Assembly: GCA_014655195.1 (NCBI GenBank)
Contig: BNBH01000031.1
Coordinates: 31,392 to 95,391 of the forward strand
Source: Streptomyces cellulosae
Lineage (GTDB): Bacteria > Actinomycetota > Actinomycetes > Streptomycetales > Streptomycetaceae
Direction: 5' to 3'
Length of the DNA: 64,000 nucleotides
A program made the position numbers and the translations under genes. Below the pieces are notes generated by a model, which saw only the letters and a list, made by a program, of their open reading frames with translations, searched no databases and was not told the origin of the DNA. The first letter of the stretch is position 1. Each line of letters starts with the position of its first letter. Positions 51,425 through 59,772 of this stretch are shown in pieces.

Positions 51425-51499
51425 CGCAGAGAAGTGAAACAACCTTTAATAAACAAGGGCGCTAAAACGCCGCCGGACACGGCGATCGTGGAGGACAGG

Positions 51500-52261
51500 G
51501 TGGGGACCACGCAGCTGGAAACGGTGCCGGAGCCGAAGTACTGGCATCTGAAGACCGTGCTCACCGAGGCGCTGGACTCGGAGTTCTCCGTGGGCGAGAT
51601 CCTGCCCAACGAGCGCGACCTGGCCGCCCGCTTCGGCGTCGCGCGCGCCACGCTCCGGCAGGCCCTTGAGCAGCTCGAGCTGGAGGGCCGGCTGCAGCGC
51701 CGCCGTGGCGTCGGCACCACCGTCGCCCCGCCCCGTATGGGCGTCTCCGTCGGCAGCGAGCAGCACGCCTGGCCCGGCGGCCCGCACGACGCGTGGCACG
51801 CCGTGGACTGCCGGCTCGAGGTGCCGCCCGCCGCGCTCGCCGAGCCCCTGGTGATCGGCGGCGACGAGGCCGTGCACATCGTGCGCCGCTCCCGTGTCTC
51901 CTGCGGCCAGCCCGTAGCGTCCGAGCTGCTGTACATCCCGGCCGCCTCCGTGCCCGACCTCTCCGGCATCGACGCCCCGTCCGGCGCGGCGCGCGCCCGC
52001 GCGGTGCTGCGCGAACTGCAGCGCCTGGAGCTGGAGCGCCAGGAGAACGCGGTGGAGCTCGGCTCGGCCGGCGCGGACGAGGCGAGGGAGCTGGACCGCC
52101 TGCCCGGCGCGCCCGTCCTCGTCGTCACCACCCGCTACATCGCCCGCGGCCGCACCGCCGCGCTCTCGGTGGCCACCTACCGCGCGGACACCTGCCGTCT
52201 GACCTTCGGCGACTCCGGCGGTGTCGAGATACACCACGGGCCCGAGCGCCAGGCGTCCTGA
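51500..52261 (+). CDS. GntR-family (HutC/DasR-type) regulator
   Basis: A 253-aa GntR regulator: winged helix PKYWHLKTVLTEALDSEFSVGEILPNERDLAARFGVARATLRQAL and a UTRA effector domain (ARGVLRELQRL-type helix, then LPGAPVLVVTTRYIARGRTAALSVATYRADTCRLTFG). GTG 51500 follows ggagga by about four bases. GTGs at 51488 and 51434 are also in frame; the last, just downstream of the predicted transcription start, would add 22 residues that include a TTA codon. The dre-like site upstream suggests autorepression. HutC-type proteins bind sugar- or amino-acid-related ligands. Confidence 0.85.
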   Translation: MGTTQLETVPEPKYWHLKTVLTEALDSEFSVGEILPNERDLAARFGVARATLRQALEQLELEGRLQRRRGVGTTVAPPRMGVSVGSEQHAWPGGPHDAWHAVDCRLEVPPAALAEPLVIGGDEAVHIVRRSRVSCGQPVASELLYIPAASVPDLSGIDAPSGAARARAVLRELQRLELERQENAVELGSAGADEARELDRLPGAPVLVVTTRYIARGRTAALSVATYRADTCRLTFGDSGGVEIHHGPERQAS

Positions 52262-52288
52262 CCCGGGGGTTTCCTGACGCACCGTCGA

Positions 52289-52317
52289 CGCGCCGTGGGG
52301 GTCCGCCCCACGGCGCG
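52289..52317. terminator. 12-bp hairpin between GntR and ROK genes
   Basis: gcgccgtgggg (52290-52300) and ccccacggcgc (52306-52316) pair perfectly with loop gtccg, and an outer C-G pair makes 12 bp. Lies in the convergent gap. Confidence 0.8.
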
Positions 52318-52339
52318 CGCGTACGTCAGGGCCCTGCCG

Positions 52340-53497
52340 TCACCGCCGGGCCGTGACCGTGCCCTCCACGGCGAACAACTGCTCCTCCACATGGTCGAGC
52401 GCCAGCCGCACCGCGCCCGTCGCCACGGCCGCCTCGCCCAGCAGGGACAGGGTGACCTCCGGCGGGCGCAGACAGTAGCGGGACAACTCGCGGCGCAGGG
52501 GCTCCAGCACGCCGTCGAGACCGGCCGCCCAGCCCCCGATCACGACCAGTTCCGGGTCGAGCGCCAGCACCAGCGCCGCCACGTCGTGCACCAGCCGCTG
52601 GATGAACCGGTCCATCGCCGCCAGCGCCCGCTGGTCGCCCTGACGCGCCTGCGCGAACACCTGCGCCACGGCCTGCTCGTCCAGCGGGTGCAGCGGCTCG
52701 TCCGTGGTCGACAGCAGCGTCTCCGGCGTCGCCTCGCGCCCCAGCAGATGCAGCGCCCCGATCTCCCCGGCCGCGCCGCCGTACCCGCGGTGCAGCCGCC
52801 CGCCGATCAGCGAACCGGCCCCCGGGCTCAGGCCCGCCAGCACGAACACCACGTCGTCGCGGCCCTTCGCCGAGCCCTTCCAGTGCTCCGCGACCACCGC
52901 CGCGTTGGCGTCGTTCTCCACCAGCACCGGGCACTTGAAGGAGCGGCTGAGCCGCTCGCCGAGGCTCAGCCCCGTCCAGCCGGGCAGCGCCGTGCCCAGC
53001 CGCACCGTGCCGTCCGCGTCGACGATACCGGGTGTGCCGACGCCGACCGCCCGCAGCGAACCGCGCGGCACCCCGGCCCGCCGCAGCAGTTCCGCGACGG
53101 CAGTCCGCAGCCGGTCGAGACGCTCGTCCGCGTCGACCGTCTCGTCCACGTCCCGCACCTGCGCGCCGATCACCCGGCCGTCCAGGTCGGCCAGCAACGC
53201 CGCCACCCGGTGCACGCCGATCTCCAGGCCCAGCAGATGACCCGCCTCTGCGCGGAAGCGGAACCGCCGCGCCGGGCGCCCCTGACGGCGTGCGGCGCCC
53301 TCGTCGGCCGCCGCCTCCACGACCAGACCCGCCTCGATCAGCCCCTCCACGACGCCCTCGACGGTCGGCCGGGACAGCCCCGTCACCCGGGTCACCTCGG
53401 TCAGCGTCGCGCAGTCCGTGGCCCGCAACGCGTGCAGCACCACCGCGGAGTTGATCCTCCGCAGCAGCGAGGGATCCCCGCCGGTCAGCCGCCCCAC
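52340..53497 (-). CDS. ROK-family transcriptional regulator
   Basis: A 385-aa ROK regulator: N-terminal winged helix (INSAVVLHALRATDCATLTEVTRVTGLSRPTVEGVVEGL) and a sugar-kinase-like domain with AVGVGTPGIVDADG, LVENDANAAVVAEH and GYGGAAGEIGALHLLG. The zinc-binding CxCGxxGCxE motif that follows GEIG in most ROK proteins is missing, and the N-terminal phosphate loop is degenerate (GLEIGVHRVAALLADLDG), so it should be a DNA-binding sugar sensor rather than a kinase. GTG 53497 follows ggagga by seven bases. Confidence 0.88.
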   Translation of the reverse strand: MGRLTGGDPSLLRRINSAVVLHALRATDCATLTEVTRVTGLSRPTVEGVVEGLIEAGLVVEAAADEGAARRQGRPARRFRFRAEAGHLLGLEIGVHRVAALLADLDGRVIGAQVRDVDETVDADERLDRLRTAVAELLRRAGVPRGSLRAVGVGTPGIVDADGTVRLGTALPGWTGLSLGERLSRSFKCPVLVENDANAAVVAEHWKGSAKGRDDVVFVLAGLSPGAGSLIGGRLHRGYGGAAGEIGALHLLGREATPETLLSTTDEPLHPLDEQAVAQVFAQARQGDQRALAAMDRFIQRLVHDVAALVLALDPELVVIGGWAAGLDGVLEPLRRELSRYCLRPPEVTLSLLGEAAVATGAVRLALDHVEEQLFAVEGTVTARR

Positions 53498-53607
53498 CGT
53501 CCGTCCTCCCAGCTCGTGCGCGTGTTGGGCGGATCGTACTCGGCGCGGCGCACCCCGGCGACCACCGGGCGCGCACCCCGGCCGGCCCGCCTTTTCACAC
53601 GGCCCGC

Positions 53608-54270
53608 TCAGCCCGGCGCCACGAACCCCGACTCGTACGCCGTGATCACCGCCTGCGTCCTGTCCCGCGCGCCCAGCTTCGCCAGCACGGCGCTCACATG
53701 CGACTTCACCGTCTCCGTGCCGACCACGAGGCGCGCGGCGATCTCCGCGTTCGACAGCCCGCGCGCCATCAAGCGGAGCACCTCGGCCTCCCGTTCGGTG
53801 AGCCGGGCGCGCTCCAGCTCGGCACGGACCGCGCGGTTCCCGCGGCCCTCGCCGTACTCCGCGGCCAGCTGCCGCACCGAGGCGGGGAACAGCAGCGACT
53901 CGCCCTCCGCGATCAGCCGCACCGCGTGCACGATCTCCGCGGGACGGGCCCGCTTCAGCAGGAACCCGTCCGCCCCGGCGCGCAGCGCCTCGTACACGTA
54001 CTCGTCGTTCTCGAACGTCGTCACCACGAGGATCTTCGGCGGCTCCGCCACCGTCCGCAGCAGCGCGCGCGTGGCCTCGATGCCGTCCAGCAGCGGCATC
54101 CGTACGTCCATGGCGACCACGTCAGGACGCAGCTGCCGCACCAGCGGGATCACCGCCGCGCCGTCGGCCGCCTCCCCGGCGACCTCGATGTCCGGCTGCG
54201 CCTCCAGCACGGCCCGGAGCCCCGCGCGCACCAGGGGTTCGTCGTCGACGAGGAGCACTCTGACCGGCAT
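53608..54270 (-). CDS. NarL/LuxR-family response regulator
   Basis: A 220-aa response regulator: receiver with D9-D10 and phospho-acceptor D55 (VVAMDVRMP), switch Thr and Lys in VVTTFENDEYVYEALRAGADGFLLKRA, and a C-terminal LuxR helix-turn-helix (LTEREAEVLRLMARGLSNAEIAARLVVGTETVKSHVSAVLAKL). It follows the histidine kinase gene by 14 bp and is its partner. The pair probably controls the divergent ABC exporter. Confidence 0.95.
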   Translation of the reverse strand: MPVRVLLVDDEPLVRAGLRAVLEAQPDIEVAGEAADGAAVIPLVRQLRPDVVAMDVRMPLLDGIEATRALLRTVAEPPKILVVTTFENDEYVYEALRAGADGFLLKRARPAEIVHAVRLIAEGESLLFPASVRQLAAEYGEGRGNRAVRAELERARLTEREAEVLRLMARGLSNAEIAARLVVGTETVKSHVSAVLAKLGARDRTQAVITAYESGFVAPG

Positions 54271-54284
54271 CCGCCCAGCGTAGA

Positions 54285-55442
54285 TCAGCCCAGGGGCAGT
54301 TCGACCCGGACCTGCCAGTCGCCGTCGCCGTCCGGGCCGGTGTGCGCGCGCCCGCCGAGCAGCGCCGCCCGCTCGCGTATGCCGCGCAGGCCGCTGCCCC
54401 GGCCGGGGGAGGGCCGTTCGTCCGGCAGCGGGTTGCGCACCTCCAGCGTCAGCAGGCCGTCCCGGGCGGCCACCCGCACGCGGGCGGGCACCGCGCCCGC
54501 GTGCCGCAGCACGTTGGTCAGCGCCTCCTGGAGGATGCGGTAGCCCTCGCGGGAGACGGGGCCCGGCAGGGTCTCCAGCGGGCCGGTGACCTCGGCGTCG
54601 ACCTTCGCGCCCGACGCCCGCGCGGACTCCAGCAGCCGGCCGGCGTCGGTGAGCGTGGGCCGGGTGCTCGCGGGCCGCTCCGACTCGCGGAGCACCCCCA
54701 GGACCCGTTCCAGGTCCTCCAGCGCCGTGCGGCCCGTCTCCTCGATGGCCGCCAAGGCTCGCGCGGTGAACTCCGGGCTGTTCGCGGCGCGGGCGGCGCC
54801 CGCCTGCACGACGGCGACCGTCAGCGCGTGGCCGATCGAGTCGTGCAGCTCGCGGGCGATGCGCGTGCGCTCCAGGAGGAGTTCGGTCCGCGCCTCCAGC
54901 GCGGCGAGCCGTTCGGCCGGTGAGGGGCCCAGCAGCCGGCGCGCCGCCGCCGTCGCGAGGGACCCGAGCCCCACCAGTGCCGCGTACAGCAGCACCAGGG
55001 GGACGGGGACGAGCAGCGCGAAGGCCCAGTGGCCGGGGAGGTCCTCCAGCACCGGCACCTCGGTGGGCGCCGAGCCCGTGGCCAGCCGCACCAGGGAGTG
55101 AACCAGCACCGGCAGCCACACCGTGGCGCACCAGGCGGCCGCGGCCAGGACGGCGCGCACCAGGATCCAGAGCGAGGTGCGCGCGCGGTCCCGGAGGTTC
55201 GCCGACGGCTCCTCGGAGATGCCCGGATCCGCCTCGGCCGGGGTCAGCAGCAAACGGGCCTGGACCCCCTCGCCCTTGCGCACCGTGGCGACCAGCCCCA
55301 GCGGGACCAGCACCAGGAGCGGCACCCACGGAGTGTCCGGATCGACGAACATCCACACGCTGAACGGCAGCGCGGGCACCCAGAGGTGCAGCACGCGGGT
55401 GTACGTCGTCCCGCTCCGCAGCGGGCGCAGCAGGCGGATCAC
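54285..55442 (-). CDS. Sensor histidine kinase (HPK7/NarX type)
   Basis: A 385-aa membrane histidine kinase. The N-terminal half holds about four hydrophobic segments (VLHLWVPALPFSVWMFV, WVPLLVLVPLGLVATV, LWILVRAVLAAAAWCATVWLPVLV, WAFALLVPVPLVLLYAALVGLGSLA). It has the dimerisation box ERTRIARELHDSIGHALTVAVV with the phospho-His, and the ATPase N/G boxes EALTNVLRHAG and GSGLRGIRERAALLGG. GTG 55442. It is co-transcribed with the response regulator (14-bp gap) and divergent from the ABC genes, 108 bp apart. Confidence 0.93.
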   Translation of the reverse strand: MIRLLRPLRSGTTYTRVLHLWVPALPFSVWMFVDPDTPWVPLLVLVPLGLVATVRKGEGVQARLLLTPAEADPGISEEPSANLRDRARTSLWILVRAVLAAAAWCATVWLPVLVHSLVRLATGSAPTEVPVLEDLPGHWAFALLVPVPLVLLYAALVGLGSLATAAARRLLGPSPAERLAALEARTELLLERTRIARELHDSIGHALTVAVVQAGAARAANSPEFTARALAAIEETGRTALEDLERVLGVLRESERPASTRPTLTDAGRLLESARASGAKVDAEVTGPLETLPGPVSREGYRILQEALTNVLRHAGAVPARVRVAARDGLLTLEVRNPLPDERPSPGRGSGLRGIRERAALLGGRAHTGPDGDGDWQVRVELPLG

Positions 55443-55550
55443 TCCGCCATGGTGCCAGCACCCCCGGACAGCCCGCCTCCCCCGCCCGGGGGAGACGCTC
55501 TCCACCCGCGGGGGAGGCCCCGCGCAGGGCCGGTCCGCCACGCTGAGGCC

Positions 55551-56471
55551 ATGACCAGCATCGACGTCCGCGACCTGACCAAGGAGTACGGCACCCGACG
55601 AGCCGTCGACGACCTCACCTTCACCGTGCCGCCCGGCCGCGTCACCGGCTTCCTCGGCCCCAACGGCGCCGGCAAGTCCACCACCATGCGCCTGGTGCTC
55701 GGCCTGGACCGCCCCACCTCCGGCTCCGCCCGCCTCGGCGGCCGGCCGTACGCGTCCCTGCCCCAACCCCTGCGCACGGTGGGCGCGTTGCTCGACGCGG
55801 ACGCCGCGCTCGGCTCCCGCACCGGCCGCGACCATCTGCGCGTCCTGGCGGCGACCCACCGCATCCCGGACCGCCGGGTGGACGAGGTGCTGGAGGAGAC
55901 CGGGCTGACCCCGGCGGCCCGCCGCCGGGTGCGGACGTACTCGCTCGGCATGCGGCAGCGCCTCGGCATCGCCGCCGCGCTGCTCGGCGACCCGGAGGTG
56001 CTGATGCTCGACGAGCCGTCCAACGGCCTCGACCCGGAGGGCATCGTGTGGATCCGCGGACTGCTGCGGCGCCTCGCCGACGAGGGGCGGGCCGTGCTGG
56101 TGTCCAGTCATCTGATGAACGAGACCGCCTCGTTCGCCGACCACCTCGTCGTCCTCGGCCGGGGCCGGCTGCTGGCCGACACACCCATGCGGGAGTTCAT
56201 CGACGCGCGCGTACGGCCCGCCGTACGCGTCCGTACCTCCGACTCCGACGCCCTGGAGAACGCCCTTGCCCGCCACGGTCATCAGGCGGTGCACCACCCC
56301 GAGGGCCACTGGACCGTGCCCGACGCGCGCGTGGACGACATCGGGCGCCTCGCCTCCGCCGAAGGAGTGCCGCTCCTCGAACTCACCGCCGACGAGGGCA
56401 CCCTGGAACAGGCCTACCTGGACCTGACCGCCGCCGACACCGAGTTCACCGCCCGGCCCCAGGAGGCCTGA
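55551..56471 (+). CDS. ABC exporter ATP-binding protein
   Basis: A 306-aa ATPase of the ABC-2/BceA-like exporter type: Walker A GPNGAGKST (36-44), Q-loop region, signature YSLGMRQRLG, Walker B VLMLDEPSNGLDPEG, and the H-loop SSHLM. The C-terminal extension (about 220-306) is typical of CcmA-like drug exporters. It is followed after 2 bp by its permease, whose ribosome site overlaps its stop, so the two are co-expressed. Confidence 0.95.
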   Translation: MTSIDVRDLTKEYGTRRAVDDLTFTVPPGRVTGFLGPNGAGKSTTMRLVLGLDRPTSGSARLGGRPYASLPQPLRTVGALLDADAALGSRTGRDHLRVLAATHRIPDRRVDEVLEETGLTPAARRRVRTYSLGMRQRLGIAAALLGDPEVLMLDEPSNGLDPEGIVWIRGLLRRLADEGRAVLVSSHLMNETASFADHLVVLGRGRLLADTPMREFIDARVRPAVRVRTSDSDALENALARHGHQAVHHPEGHWTVPDARVDDIGRLASAEGVPLLELTADEGTLEQAYLDLTAADTEFTARPQEA

Positions 56472-56473
56472 CC

Positions 56474-57199
56474 GTGCCGTTCGCCCCCGTGTTCCGTTCC
56501 GAGTGGCTGAAGATCCGCACCGTCCGCTCGCTGCTCGCGACCCTGTTCGCGCTGTTCGCGGTGACCACCGCGTTCTCCGCGATCGCGAGCCTGGAGCCCG
56601 AGGACCAGGGCGCCGACCCGCTGTTCACGGCCCTGTCCGGCACCGCTCTGGGGCAGGTCGCCGCCGTCGCCTTCGGCTCCCTGGCCGTGTCCGCCGAGTA
56701 CCGGGAGGGTGCGGCCGTACGGCTGTCGCTGACGGCGGTCCCGCGGCGCGGGCTGTGGTTCGGCGCCAAGACGGCCGCGATCGCCGCCGTCGTGCTCGTC
56801 GTCGCCCTGGTGACGTCCCTGGCGGCGCTCTTCGCGGGCCTGGCCGGACTCGGCGACGCGGCCGACGGTCCGACCACCGCCGAATCGGTGCGCGGTGTGG
56901 GCGGCGGTGCCGTCTACCTCACGCTCATGGCGCTGTTCGCGGCCGGACTCGCGACGCTGCTGCGCAGCGGGGTGGCCACCCTGTCGGTGCTGATCCCGTT
57001 CATCCTGATCGTGTCGTTCGTGGTCGGCGACGCGCTCGGCGCCGTCGCCGACTTCATGCCGGACCGCGCCGGACAGGCGGTGCTGCGCGCCGAGCCCGAC
57101 GGAACGCTCGGCCCGTGGGCGGGACTTGCCGTCACCGCGTGCTGGACGGCCGCGGCCCTGCTGGCCGGTGCGTGGCGGCTGCGCCGTCAGGACGCCTGA
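56474..57199 (+). CDS. ABC-2 type exporter permease
   Basis: A 241-aa polytopic permease beginning FAPVFRSEWLKIRTVRSLLA, a classic ABC-2 start. Six hydrophobic segments can be counted; charged loops and the AEYREGAAVRLSLTAVPRR motif (with the short cytoplasmic helix) are typical. It forms an exporter with the preceding ATPase; substrate unknown, possibly an antibiotic or lipid given the adjacent sensor kinase. GTG 56474 with aggagg overlapping the upstream stop. Confidence 0.92.
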   Translation: MPFAPVFRSEWLKIRTVRSLLATLFALFAVTTAFSAIASLEPEDQGADPLFTALSGTALGQVAAVAFGSLAVSAEYREGAAVRLSLTAVPRRGLWFGAKTAAIAAVVLVVALVTSLAALFAGLAGLGDAADGPTTAESVRGVGGGAVYLTLMALFAAGLATLLRSGVATLSVLIPFILIVSFVVGDALGAVADFMPDRAGQAVLRAEPDGTLGPWAGLAVTACWTAAALLAGAWRLRRQDA

Positions 57200-57213
57200 G
57201 GGGTGGCCGGTTG

Positions 57214-57243
57214 ACCCGCCGCCAACTGTCAGTGGCGGCGGGT
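57214..57243 (+). terminator. 11-bp hairpin with T-rich tail
   Basis: acccgccgcca (57214-57224) pairs perfectly with tggcggcgggt (57233-57243); loop actgtcag, then tta. It ends the ABC operon, yet lies 11 bp before the next gene's ATG. Confidence 0.75.
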
Positions 57244-57254
57244 TTACTGGAGCC

Positions 57255-57692
57255 ATGAACCTCGCCCGGCACATCGCCCTCATCGACGAGCTGTGCTTCC
57301 GGCCCTTCCCGGCGGAGCACGGCCCGTCGGACGTCGGCTTCTCGGGCCCGGGCCACCATGTCGCCGTGCTGGAGACCGGAGGGCGCCCGGACCTCGATCC
57401 GGCGGGCTGGGCGGTGACGGTGGACCAGTTCGAGAAGGACCGCGACGCGGTGTACGAACTGCTCGCCTCCCGCTGGGGCGACACCGACCCGTACAACCTG
57501 GGGACGGTGCGGCTGCGGACGGAGCGGGAGGACATACCCGAGCCGTGGGCCCGGTTGAGTCATCACGCGGGCATGGCCTGGCTGTGGGAGGTGCACGGGA
57601 CGGGCCGCTGGGTCGCGGTGGCGCTCGCCGACCGGGACCCGAGCGGCTCCGTGCAGCTCCTCGCCGTGGTCACGGAGACGGCGCCGCCCTAG
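57255..57692 (+). CDS. Conserved hypothetical protein
   Basis: A 145-aa soluble protein with no motif I can name: NLARHIALIDELCFRPFPAEHG at the N-terminus, then DRDAVYELLASRWGDTDPYNLGTVRLRTE and AGMAWLWEVHGTGRWVAVALADRD. The pattern of short strands with a C-terminal repeat resembles SMI1/KNR4-like or immunity-type folds, without proof. The terminator hairpin 11 bp upstream may mask or reset its expression. ATG 57255 after tggag. Confidence 0.65.
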   Translation: MNLARHIALIDELCFRPFPAEHGPSDVGFSGPGHHVAVLETGGRPDLDPAGWAVTVDQFEKDRDAVYELLASRWGDTDPYNLGTVRLRTEREDIPEPWARLSHHAGMAWLWEVHGTGRWVAVALADRDPSGSVQLLAVVTETAPP

Positions 57693-57711
57693 GACGCGCG
57701 GATCCCAGGGG

Positions 57712-58260
57712 TCACTCCTGCTCCGCCGCCTCCCGCAGCCGCGCGAACTCCTCCGCGAGCGTCGCCGGTGTCCAGTGCGCGTTCAGCCCGCTGGGATTGG
57801 GCAGCACCCACACCCAGGACTCGCCGATGGTCCGCACCTGCGGCCCCACCGTGGCCGTACGGTCGTCGAACGCCGCCCGGTACGCGGTCACGCCCAGCAC
57901 GGCCAGCCAGCGCGGACGCAGCCGGGCCACCTTCACCGCGAGCTCCCGCCCGCCCTCCCGGTACTCCTCGGCGGTCAGCTCGTCGGCCCGCGCGGTCGCC
58001 CGCGCCACCACGTTGGTGATGCCCAGCCCGTACGACAGCAGCTCCGCCTGCTCCGACGGCGGAAGCTGCCGCGGGGTGAAGCCGGAGCGGTGCAGCGCGG
58101 GCCAGAAGCGGTTGCCGGGGCGCGCGAAGTGGTGGCCCGTGGCGGCCGTCATCAGGCCCGGGTTGATGCCGCAGAACAGCACCCGCAGACCGTCCGCGAC
58201 CACGTCCGGCACGAGGCGGTCGCGGGCGGCCTCCAGCTCCTCCCGGGTGAAGCGCCTCAG
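57712..58260 (-). CDS. mug: Mismatch-specific (G/U,T) DNA glycosylase, CTG start
   Basis: A 182-aa family 2 uracil glycosylase: FCGINPGLMTAATGHHFARPGNRFW with the catalytic-type GINPG (31-35) and the second motif LPNPSGLNAHW. It removes U or T mispaired with G. No ATG, GTG or TTG precedes the conserved N-terminus in frame; the first codon is CTG at 58260-58258, overlapping the purB stop (CTGA), which implies translational coupling. The next GTG would cut about 15 residues. Confidence 0.85.
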   Translation of the reverse strand: MRRFTREELEAARDRLVPDVVADGLRVLFCGINPGLMTAATGHHFARPGNRFWPALHRSGFTPRQLPPSEQAELLSYGLGITNVVARATARADELTAEEYREGGRELAVKVARLRPRWLAVLGVTAYRAAFDDRTATVGPQVRTIGESWVWVLPNPSGLNAHWTPATLAEEFARLREAAEQE

Positions 58261-59699
58261 AGGATCGCCCCAGGGGTGTAGCCGGCGGCCTCCGGGTGCT
58301 GCTTCACGATCTCCTCGACCCGGGCGGCCACGGTGGCGACCTGGTCGCTCGCGGCGCCGGTGAAGGACAGCTTGTCCGCCATCAGCGCCTCCAGCTCGTC
58401 CCGGCCGAGCGGCAGCCGCTCGTCGGCGGCGAGCTTGTCGAGCAGGTCGTTGCGCTCGGCACCCTGCTCCCGCATGGCGAGCGCGGTGGCGACGGCGTTC
58501 TCCTTGATCGCCTCGTGGGCGACCTCGCGGCCGACGCCCGCGCGGACCGCGCCCATCAGCACCTTGGTGGTGGCGAGGAACGGCAGGTAGCGGTCCAGCT
58601 CCCGGGCCACGACGGCCGGGAAGGCGCCGAACTCGTCGAGCACGGTCAGGAACGTCTCCAGCAGCCCGTCGAGCGCGAAGAACGCGTCCGGCAGCGCGAC
58701 CCGGCGCACCACCGAGCAGGACACGTCGCCCTCGTTCCACTGGTCGCCCGCCAGCTCGCCCGTCATCGAGGCGTAGCCGCGCAGAATCACCATCAGGCCG
58801 TTGACCCGCTCGCAGGAGCGCGTGTTCATCTTGTGCGGCATCGCCGACGAGCCGACCTGGCCCGGCTTGAAGCCCTCGCTGACCAGCTCGTGCCCGGCCA
58901 TCAGCCGGATCGTCTTCGCCAGCGAGGACGGCGCGGCGGCCAGCTGCACCAGCGCGGTGACGACCTCGTAGTCCAGGGACCGCGGGTAGACCTGGCCGAC
59001 CGACGTGAACGCCTGGGAGAAGCCCAGGTGGCCGGCGATCCGGTTCTCCAGCTCGGCCAGCTTTCCGGCGTCCCCGCCGAGCAGGTCCAGCATGTCCTGC
59101 GCGGTGCCGACCGGGCCCTTGATGCCGCGCAGCGGGTAGCGGCCCAGCAGCTCCTCGACGCGGCCGTACGCCACCAGCAGCTCGTCGGCGGCGGTCGCGA
59201 ACCGCTTGCCGAGGGTGGTGGCCTGCGCGGCCACGTTGTGCGAACGGCCGGCCATGACCAGCTCACCGTACTCCCCGGCCAGCTTGCCGAGGCGGGCCAG
59301 CACGGCCACCGTGCGGTCGCGCATCAGCTCCAGCGACAGCCGGATCTGCAGCTGCTCGACGTTCTCGGTGAGGTCGCGGGAGGTCATGCCCTTGTGCACG
59401 TGCTCGTGCCCGGCGAGGTCGTTGAACTCCTCGATCCGCGCCTTCACGTCGTGGCGGGTGACCTTCTCCCGCTCGGCGATCGAGGCCAGGTCCACGGTGT
59501 CGAGGACCCGCTCGTAGTCGGCGATCGCCGTGTCGGGCACCTCGATCCCGAGGTCCTTCTGCGCCTTCAGTACGGCGAGCCAGAGCTGACGCTCGAGCCT
59601 CACCTTCTGCTCGGGCGACCAGAGCGTGGCGAGCTCGGCGGAGGCGTAGCGTCCGGCGAGGACGTTCGGGATACGGGGCTTGGCGGGCGCAGCAGTCAC
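58257..59699 (-). CDS. purB: Adenylosuccinate lyase
   Basis: A 480-aa enzyme of purine synthesis that splits SAICAR and adenylosuccinate. The fumarase/aspartase superfamily signature GSSAMPHKMNTRSCERV is present, with the catalytic Ser in the flexible loop, together with the His motifs HVHKGMTSRDLTENVEQ and MAGRSHNVAAQATTLGKR. GTG 59699. Normal length. It overlaps the mug gene by 4 bp, so the two are co-transcribed. Confidence 0.96.
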   Translation of the reverse strand: MTAAPAKPRIPNVLAGRYASAELATLWSPEQKVRLERQLWLAVLKAQKDLGIEVPDTAIADYERVLDTVDLASIAEREKVTRHDVKARIEEFNDLAGHEHVHKGMTSRDLTENVEQLQIRLSLELMRDRTVAVLARLGKLAGEYGELVMAGRSHNVAAQATTLGKRFATAADELLVAYGRVEELLGRYPLRGIKGPVGTAQDMLDLLGGDAGKLAELENRIAGHLGFSQAFTSVGQVYPRSLDYEVVTALVQLAAAPSSLAKTIRLMAGHELVSEGFKPGQVGSSAMPHKMNTRSCERVNGLMVILRGYASMTGELAGDQWNEGDVSCSVVRRVALPDAFFALDGLLETFLTVLDEFGAFPAVVARELDRYLPFLATTKVLMGAVRAGVGREVAHEAIKENAVATALAMREQGAERNDLLDKLAADERLPLGRDELEALMADKLSFTGAASDQVATVAARVEEIVKQHPEAAGYTPGAIL

Positions 59700-59772
59700 G
59701 TACAGGGAGTCTACTGGCGATTCGTGCAGGCCCGTGCCACGGGGTGACCTGGAGGAACGTACGAACGGACCG

